Shown here: in pieces, positions 57,620 to 64,000 of the stretch | Layout: every line of letters starts with the position of its first letter | How positions within the stretch are numbered: the first letter of the stretch is position 1 | Assembly (NCBI RefSeq): GCF_002776525.5 | Contig: NC_045444.1 | Span: 31,788,198 to 31,852,197, forward strand | DNA from: Piliocolobus tephrosceles | Lineage: Eukaryota; Chordata; Mammalia; Primates; Cercopithecidae | Length of the DNA: 64,000 nt | Direction: 5' to 3' | Translations under genes and position numbers: made by a program | The notes under the pieces: generated by a model | The model's database searches: none | Seen by the model: the letters and a program-made list of their open reading frames with translations, nothing else | Told to the model about the DNA's origin: nothing

Positions 57620-57965
57620 ATCAAATTGATTGGATCATCCCTGTTCCCATTCAATGGCAGATCCAATGTTTCGATCATTGATGAAAAGATGAGAGAAAAA
57701 AAAAATGGCACAGAGAAGTAAAAGTTGGAATGTGAAGCAAAAACAGGAAGAAATCTTGATTTTGAGCATAATGAATTTGGGATTTCTTCCACTGGGAGTA
57801 TATTCCTCTGAGTACATTTCTATCCACTGACTTCCACTCTGTTCCTTGGCTACAAATCTCCATTTGTCCTTCTTGTATTTGGAGTTGAGCCCAATCACTC
57901 TCCCTTATTACAAAACCTCGTTGCAGTAGTTCCTTGAATAAAATCTTCCTTACCATCTTTTAATA
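57620..57965 (+). mobile_element. Probable ERVL-type LTR
   Basis: The right half has GGCTACAAATCTCCATTTGT (a degraded TATAAAT box with its context), GGAGTTGAGCCCAATCACTC and AATAAA at 57937-57942 followed by TCTTCCTTACCATCTTT. This is the promoter-R-poly(A) order of an ERVL LTR. The left edge is uncertain. Overlapping minus frames at 57481-57956 are shadows. Confidence 0.55.
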
Positions 57966-59165
57966 AGTTATAGAATAATTATTAATGGTTACTAAAGCCA
58001 TTATTTGATAAGAAAGAGGGAATATAGACACGGACTTAGCTTTGGGAAAGGTCTCTTTTCATTGGGAGGTAGAAGAGTCACTACATGGTCATGCAATTTG
58101 GTGGAGAATCAAGAAAGACAATATGAGGAAAATTAAGAGATGAGACAATTTCATTTCGAAAAATAAGACAGCACCAAATACATTCCAGGCTATATTCTTA
58201 TCTCTGGGAACCAGAAATTATAAGGGAACTTCAATATTCTCTTTCATAAAAACATGAAGGCTAATGGCACTGAAAAAAATATATAAGTTGACAGGATACT
58301 ATAACATAGACTTCATGAAATGTTGCATTTTTGAAAGATGCAGTCGTACCGTATCTACATTTTCAAACTTCTGACTTCCTCTGATATTTTCCCCTTCATT
58401 TCACAGATATCGAAAAGACTTTGTACATTTTCTTCAATAAAATAATTCATTCATCACACATACATTAGTTCATTAATTAAAGATATACTTTCTGCTAACA
58501 TAGATGCTAGAGACCATAGAATCAAGAAAAATAAAGACAAAATCCCTGACCTCATGGAGGATAGATGAATTCTTTTTCATAATTCAAAATTTAGAATCTA
58601 ACAACATAAAAATGCTACTGCAGATCCAAATCAAAGAAGCAATAATTTTTGAAGATGTTACTGTATTTCTTATTCTCTTTCACTGTGAGAGGCTAAAATC
58701 GATCTCAATAGGCTTTTAAAAGTTTTTCTCTCATTCTGCTAAGTCTATTTATTTAGCTATGGCTTAACTTTATGGGGACAGTAGAAATTTTATTTATCGA
58801 TGCATTCTCAGGCAACAGGCTACAATTTGCTAAAGTGTTCTTGAACTAGGATTCTCTGCTCACTTTTATGGCAGGCAAGATAAGAGAATGAGGTTATTCC
58901 CCTGGTAATAAGATTCATTGAGTGGATCAAGCAGCCATTTTGTTATTCATATTCCTGAACCCAGGGCTCTTGAGAGGAAAGTTATTTTTAAGAAAAAGAG
59001 TAAAACACTTAAAACACTAAGCATGCTACTGAAAGTGTGTTGATGAATCTACAGATAAACATAATGTGAAAGAGATACAAGTAAGTCTTCTCGAACAAAT
59101 GCTATTGCAGTTGTTTTATTCACTGATTGGCATATCTCTTCCTTAGAAACATTATTTTGCAAGGA
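57966..59165. other. Mostly non-repeat DNA
   Basis: 58495-58560 (GATGCTAGAGACCATAGAAT, AATCCCTGACCTCATGGAGG) resembles an old, unnamed repeat. Nothing else recognised. Confidence 0.4.
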
Positions 59166-59940
59166 TTTTTTTTTTTTTGGTTGTTGTTTTTTATTTTGTT
59201 TTTAATAAATTGCAACTCCAAATGAACACTATCCCAATAATCAAGGGAATTTGTAGTAATCAAGAGAATTTGGAATAAGCTTAACTTTCTTAAAGAACTT
59301 AAGAGCTATTGAATGATGCTGCAAGGTCTTCTCTGTTGCAGTCTTCACAGAAGCAGAGAATTGCCTCTAAACACACATGGAACCACTTTGGTTTGTAGCT
59401 CCACTGACCAATATTATTCACCTTTACTTACATAAACTCTTCACTAAAAGAGAAACAGCATATTTTGAACAGCACATTTTCAGTGTAGCATACTGGAAGA
59501 GATTTATTACTAGGAAGAGTTGAGTTCTAGGAATGCTGCATAGGCCAGAGGGCAGTGCAGATATATGCAGAAGGAGTCAATCACGGTTCTAGGCGCCTTC
59601 TTCCCGTATGCTTTCAGGGCCTCCCCAAAGTAGCCATCTATTCAACATCTTGAGAGAACATGTGGCATTAGGGGCACCCTTATGGTAAGGAATGTTATTT
59701 AGTAGACCTTTTCTTCCTTGCTGCTTCATTCATTTCATTCTTTTCTCGTTGCTACTGTCTTAGCAACTGCAGGTTCACTTTGTCTTCTTCCACTGACCAG
59801 CCAGTTTTCAACTTGCTAGCATTCTGGAAATATTCATAGATGTCTAAATCCACATTCAGGTAGTTATGCTCTTATGTAGACCCAAACAAATTCTTAAGTA
59901 ATTTCCCTAATGTGTCAAGGAGATATCTTAAAATAATGCA
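59166..59940 (-). pseudogene. Processed pseudogene, parent gene not recognised
   Basis: On the minus strand a coding tail reads RYLLDTLGKLLKNLFGST, a stop, then YLNVDLDIYEYFQNASKLKT, GWSVEEDKVNLQLLRQ, an in-frame TAG (59754-59752), QREKNEMNEAARKKRSTK and a TAA (59697-59695). About 500 bases of 3' UTR-like sequence follow, ending in A-rich DNA and an A13 run (T-run 59166-59178 on +). The charged, helix-like C-terminus over about 60 codons, one frame with few stops, then a 3' UTR and A-tail are the hallmarks of a retrocopy. At least two stops inactivate it. I could not name the parent. A 5' end and target duplication were not found. Confidence 0.6.
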
Positions 59941-60848
59941 AAGAACTGCTTAGTATGTCTGCACCCTAATGTTCAGATTGTAAGCTTATACACATTTTCA
60001 TTTAAAAAAAAAATTTAAAAAAACAGAAAGTCTTTCATGAATCATCATAGATCGCATGGTGTACATCCATTATGAAAAGATGTTAGAAAGCTGGCCTTTT
60101 TAAATTCTGCTTCCTCAAATAAAGTTCCTTCTCAGAATAGAACTATTTCAGCACCAAGACACTGTATTCCAAGTGTTGCTCCAGTGGAGAGCAAAAATTA
60201 TACTTAATTGGATTTTCATTCATGAATCATATATCAGAAAGAAGACTCAGAACAAAGTCTATTATGAACGAAAACTAGTGACACATACAGCGATATGACA
60301 CACACATTGTAGTGTAGTTATGTATTCATAATTATGTAATTATACTATATAAGTACACATACTAATATATATTAGTATAAACATATTATATAATTGTTTT
60401 TGGTTTGTCATATTTAAGGAAAGATTAGTGAATCATATTCAGTAGCTATGAAATGTATAGTACAGTTTAAAATACCTCCTGATTTATAATTCTTAGGTCT
60501 AACCTTATTTCTATCTTATGCAAAACGTGCCTTTTTGACTAGTTTCTCATGAATTCTTAAATTGTGCAAAATATTTATCCTAATATTTCACTTATCTTTA
60601 ATAGATCAAAAGACTGTTGTTGCAATCCCTTGAGAAAATAAGGTACATTTTCCTGTTACCTTCCACAAACAAAGTAAGGGGTTTCATTTAGTTTCTAAAA
60701 AGCTGTCGATTTTATCAATGAACCTTGAATTTGTAAAATGTTTTCCCTCAATTTAATTGGGTATGAGCCAAAAACAAGTTATGTGAGACATTTTCTTCAA
60801 TTATTCACTTACAACAAATTTTTATGTATTTATATATCTAGCTCACAC
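59941..60848. other. Non-repeat AT-rich DNA
   Basis: Nothing recognised. Alternating TATA/ATTA words at 60310-60400. Confidence 0.4.
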
Positions 60849-60919
60849 TATGTGTGTGTGTATGTGTGTATATATATATAGAGAGAGAGAGAGAGTGAGT
60901 GAGAGAGAGAGAGAGAGAT
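60849..60919. repeat. (TG)n-(TA)n-(GA)n compound microsatellite
   Basis: TATGTGTGTG, then ATATATATAT, then GAGAGAGAG with two GTGA interruptions. Confidence 0.93.
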
Positions 60920-61679
60920 CCATTTATTACTGACATTCTTTAATTTAAGGCAATCTCTGTGCATTCATCTAACATTTTCACTGCAATTTCTGCCTATTAC
61001 TTACCAAAGCATTGGAGAATTGGAAGCATAGTCTTTTGATATGCTAATATAATCACTTTTTTTCTTAGAGTATAAAAATCACAAAGAGACCATGACTATA
61101 CACATTCAGGATTTATCACCTACAACCCAGTACCTGAACCAAGCTAAGCCTTGAATTTTTAACTTTCAAGTGCCAAATATTCAAACTCATGTATTAATTG
61201 TCAGGACCCCACAGTTGCTGCCCCGTTAATGAGATCAAATTCTCCATGGTTCTAACCTTGTTTAAAATTGAAAAGCTTTATAGTACAAACAGGTTTGGGC
61301 ATATGTAAATATGTTCTCTATTTGTTAGCCTGTCTTTCAATCTTATTTCAGGAATAAGTCACTCTTTCCACAAGCTTCTGTGACTTTCTTATATCTGTCA
61401 CTTCTCACTTGTTACCCAGAAGAAATCTATCCTGCTGAAATGCGTAAAATGTTCTTTATCTATCTCAGAACAGCTTTCCCTATTATTTGCATTTTTAAAC
61501 CTTTTTTCTGAACACATCCAAGCACCTACTCAGCCATTTCCAAAAAGATGTGCATTGGGGGACACCTTCTTTGAACCAGCAATGTTAGCAGTAAATGTCT
61601 TACCCCTCAGAGAATTTGCAAGTTCAAAACCTCAAGGTATACATGGAGAGTTTAGATTATAATTTTTCAATATTCCTTC
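60920..61679. other. Unassigned DNA
   Basis: No gene. It may include more of the CR1/L3-type relic that is recognisable from about 61690. Confidence 0.35.
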
Positions 61680-61900
61680 CTGCACATTTATCAAAAATGA
61701 ATTTCATCTGCCACTGGACTGCTCAATTCTCCAGTATGATTAGAGCCATCTGGAGCATCTCCCAAACCTCATTAGTTGTTAACTAACCAAAATAGTTTAG
61801 TGTTGTCAGAATATTTCACCACTTCCCTGTTTATGTTGTTCTCCTCATCATCAGCAAGTATATTGAAATACATAGGTCCCAACACCAAAAGCCACCAATC
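61680..61900 (-). mobile_element. CR1/L3-type LINE relic, reverse-transcriptase region
   Basis: Plus reading ATGAATTTCATCTGCCACTG, CCAAAATAGTTTAGTGTTGT and TAGGTCCCAACACC follows the reversed CR1/L3 RT region ('TGAATTTCATCTGCCAC...AATAATTTAGTATCATCTGCAAA...ACTGGTCCCA'), which encodes the FADDTK-type motif. It is very old and non-coding. Assigned from memory. Confidence 0.5.
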
Positions 61901-62063
61901 TATCTTTCAAGTTCTCACACAAAGGAATATGCATGCTTTATCAATCAGTGTTCCTAATCTCTTAGCCTCTTTTCCCAAAAAGCATATATATTGATTCATT
62001 GCCATGATGCCTTACATATATTCCTAAGAACTGGATTGTATACAGCTGAGTTAGTATGCTAGT
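61901..62063. other. Short non-repeat stretch before AluY
   Basis: Nothing recognised. Confidence 0.4.
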
Positions 62064-62364
62064 AAAGAAGCAATATTGGCCGGGCGCGGTGGCTCAAGCC
62101 TGTAATCCCAGCACTTTGGGAGGCCGAGACGGGCGGATCACGAGGTCAGGAGATCGAGACCATCCTGGTTAACACGGTGAAACCCTGTCTCTACTAAAAA
62201 ATACAAAAAACTAGCCGGGCGAGGTGGCAGGCACCTGTAGCCCCAGCTACTCGGGAGGCTGAGGCAGGAGAATGGCCTAAACCTGGGAGGCGGAGCTTGC
62301 AGTGAGCTGAGATCCGGCCACTGCACTCCAGCCTGGGTGACAGAGCGAGACTCCGTCTCAAAAA

Positions 62365-62411
<47 letters not shown>

Positions 62412-62431
62412 AATAAAAAAGAAGCAATATT
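62064..62431 (+). mobile_element. Very young AluY of Old World monkey type (AluYRa-like)
   Basis: The body is 62078-62417 including the tail. Almost every position fits the monkey AluY consensus as I recall it: GGCCGGGCGCGGTGGCTCAA at the start, AGATCCGGCCACTGCACTCC in the right arm. The tail is (AAAT)n at 62362-62411. A perfect 14-bp duplication AAAGAAGCAATATT lies at 62064-62077 and 62418-62431. CpG sites are largely preserved, which implies recent insertion. Confidence 0.96.
62362..62411. repeat. (AAAT)n tail microsatellite
   Basis: About 12 AAAT units forming the tail of the young AluY. Likely length-variable. Confidence 0.95.
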
Positions 62432-64000
62432 TCATTTCCCGCTGACATTTTGACAATTAGAAATCATGAAACTAAGAACTCAGAGAAGAGACAAAGAACA
62501 TTAGGAAAATATTTCTCAAAGAATACTTGGCAGTGTTTCAGTTTCTTTTCACCTCTAGGAGCAGCAGGACCTTCTATTAGACCTTGAAGCTTCTGTTTAG
62601 TTATGACTTTAGTTTTGGATATACATTAACTCATCTGACATGTATTGTTACTTCTTTTAGTTTATTTGTGATAATGTTAGCTCATGATATTATCATTTTA
62701 GCTAATTAATTGTTGTAAAATACTTAAATTATTTAAAGTTTTATGTTATTGACTTTATCACATTCTAAGATGAACGATTATTTACCAGAAACATCACTGT
62801 ATCTAATCTATGTATATATAGATATATAATAACGTGTACAATAAATATATGCCACAACATATATATGCTAGTGATACTGTGAAAAATATCTATATCTATA
62901 TCCCTATTACCAGGGAATATTTAAATAATTACCTAATCTCATTGAACTTATTTTGAAGAGATACAATTTCTCCTTTGGATTAAATAAATATTTTGGTCCT
63001 CCTATTTTAAAAATCAATAAATTGTTATAGTTCTTAGTGTGTTTACAATGCATGTTTTTATTATATTATTGTTTTTCTTGGATTATAATTTTCAAATTTT
63101 AGGAAACTCATATAACTCATATTTCTAACTATTGACTAATAATGTGCAAAGTTTCACAAATATCAGTCCAATATATATTAGATATATGATATAATACATA
63201 ATTATATATATTCTATATATGTAATAATAAGAGTCAAACACTCTGCATAACTTATGCCTCCAGACCATATGTGCACTCCTATAATGTATAATGGGATAAC
63301 ATAAAAATCAAATGCTTAAATGTCCAATTCATTTTTATGACTCAGTGAGTAACCCGTTTTGCACTTTATGTCAAAACATGAATTTATATTACTAACTCCT
63401 TTGTACCTGATCTTTACTGCCACTCATTATTTACTGGATCATAGATTTTGGAAATGATGTCTGATGGTCCTATTAAAACATGCATAGGTAAAGGCTTTAG
63501 ATATTTTGTGAAATCTTAAACAAATACACATTAAAAATGGGTTAACAACATTGATGTACCCTTTATACAAGAATCATCCAGCGAAACAAAAAAAGAAATG
63601 AAAAGTAAAGCTAAACAAAAAAAAAGCAGCAATATTCTAGGAGGAAGTGTCCTTCTTTAGAAGTCTAAATACAATTAGTCGGATTTTGAAAAGGAAAGCT
63701 TTCAAAGTGCTAATAATATGCCATTTATTGACATGCACAGTTTAGTCAGATTTTTTCATTTTCATATGCATTCTCATTTCCAGCACATCCAATATGCACT
63801 GCTAACCTGTTGTCTTTACCTCCTTAATTATAAACCTTTGTAATTAAAAAAGTCAATCTTTACAATAATTAATTTAAATAATTTAATTTAATGAATGCTT
63901 CTGAAATGGAAGACTTAAAATTCCAGAAATAATTTTCTGGGGTCACTTTTAAAGTGGTGAATATTGTAATAATGAGTGCTCATAAATTCGGTGTTCCTAC
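62432..64000. other. Non-repeat AT-rich DNA to the window end
   Basis: No gene or named repeat. Alternating TATA-rich stretches lie at 62809-62890 and 63166-63230, and an AATTTAAATTAAT-like stretch at 63865-63892. Confidence 0.45.

Noticed and set aside
1..64000. tRNA, rRNA, or bacterial or phage genes
   Set aside because: No cloverleaf-like or rRNA-like sequence was noticed on reading; all recognisable content is mammalian repeats and broken gene copies.

Overview
This looks like 64 kb of nuclear DNA from an Old World monkey (a cercopithecid such as macaque, baboon or guenon). The window is AT-rich and packed with primate interspersed repeats: Alu, L1, L2, MIR, THE1/MST/MLT LTRs and MER2. 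Three young Alu copies (8813-9118, 49437-49732, 62078-62417) carry GGCTCAAGCCTG near the 5' end and TCCGGCCACTGCACTCC (TCCGGCCACTGCACCCC in the 49437 copy) in the right arm. From memory these are AluYR-type markers of Old World monkeys. The corresponding ape forms are GGCTCACGCCTG and CGCGCCACTGCACTCC. The species itself cannot be named.

I see no intact protein-coding gene, no RNA gene and nothing bacterial or organellar. The longest open frames (about 130-142 codons) fall inside repeats read in the wrong sense or in AT-rich non-repeat DNA, and none resembles a known protein. The region is best read as intergenic or as part of a long intron. Two broken gene copies are supported. One (about 6960-8270, +) encodes fragments of a hAT-transposase-derived protein of the SCAND3/ZBED/FAM200 type. 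The other (about 59166-59940, -) is a processed-looking copy with a coding tail, a stop codon, a 3' UTR and an A-tail; its parent gene was not recognised.

Layout. 1-5 kb: two old L1 copies on +, the second split by an MLT2-type LTR. 5-9.1 kb: purine tract, hAT-derived pseudogene, AluY. 9.1-14.5 kb: mostly non-repeat DNA with two MIRs. 14.5-18.1 kb: an L1 on - with both ends and matching flanks but a large internal deletion, itself split by an MST LTR. 19-22.2 kb: AluS, an L2 split by a CTTT tract and an LTR-like segment, a 21-bp-arm hairpin, a free left Alu monomer. 23-25.3 kb: an LTR-internal-LTR THE1 element on -, followed by a GGAA tract. 26.5-29.6 kb: old L1 on - with two Alus inserted, and an AluJ. 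29.6-37.7 kb: mostly non-repeat DNA with L2, MIR and an ERV LTR that still has a TATA box and poly(A) signal. 37.7-46.3 kb: MST and MLT1 LTRs, a MIR with a palindromic insertion, L2, MER2 and L1. 46.3-52.1 kb: THE1 LTR, AluY, MST LTR, L1, MER2. 52.5-54.2 kb: L2 and three Alus. 54.2-64 kb: mostly non-repeat DNA with MIR, two divergent LTRs, the second pseudogene, a CR1/L3 relic and a very young AluY.

The parts do not form a functional system. They record successive insertions, and the nesting gives relative ages: L2 and MIR, then old L1, then MLT1/MST/THE1 and MER2, then AluS, then AluY. Family names come from remembered consensus sequences, so subfamily calls are tentative.
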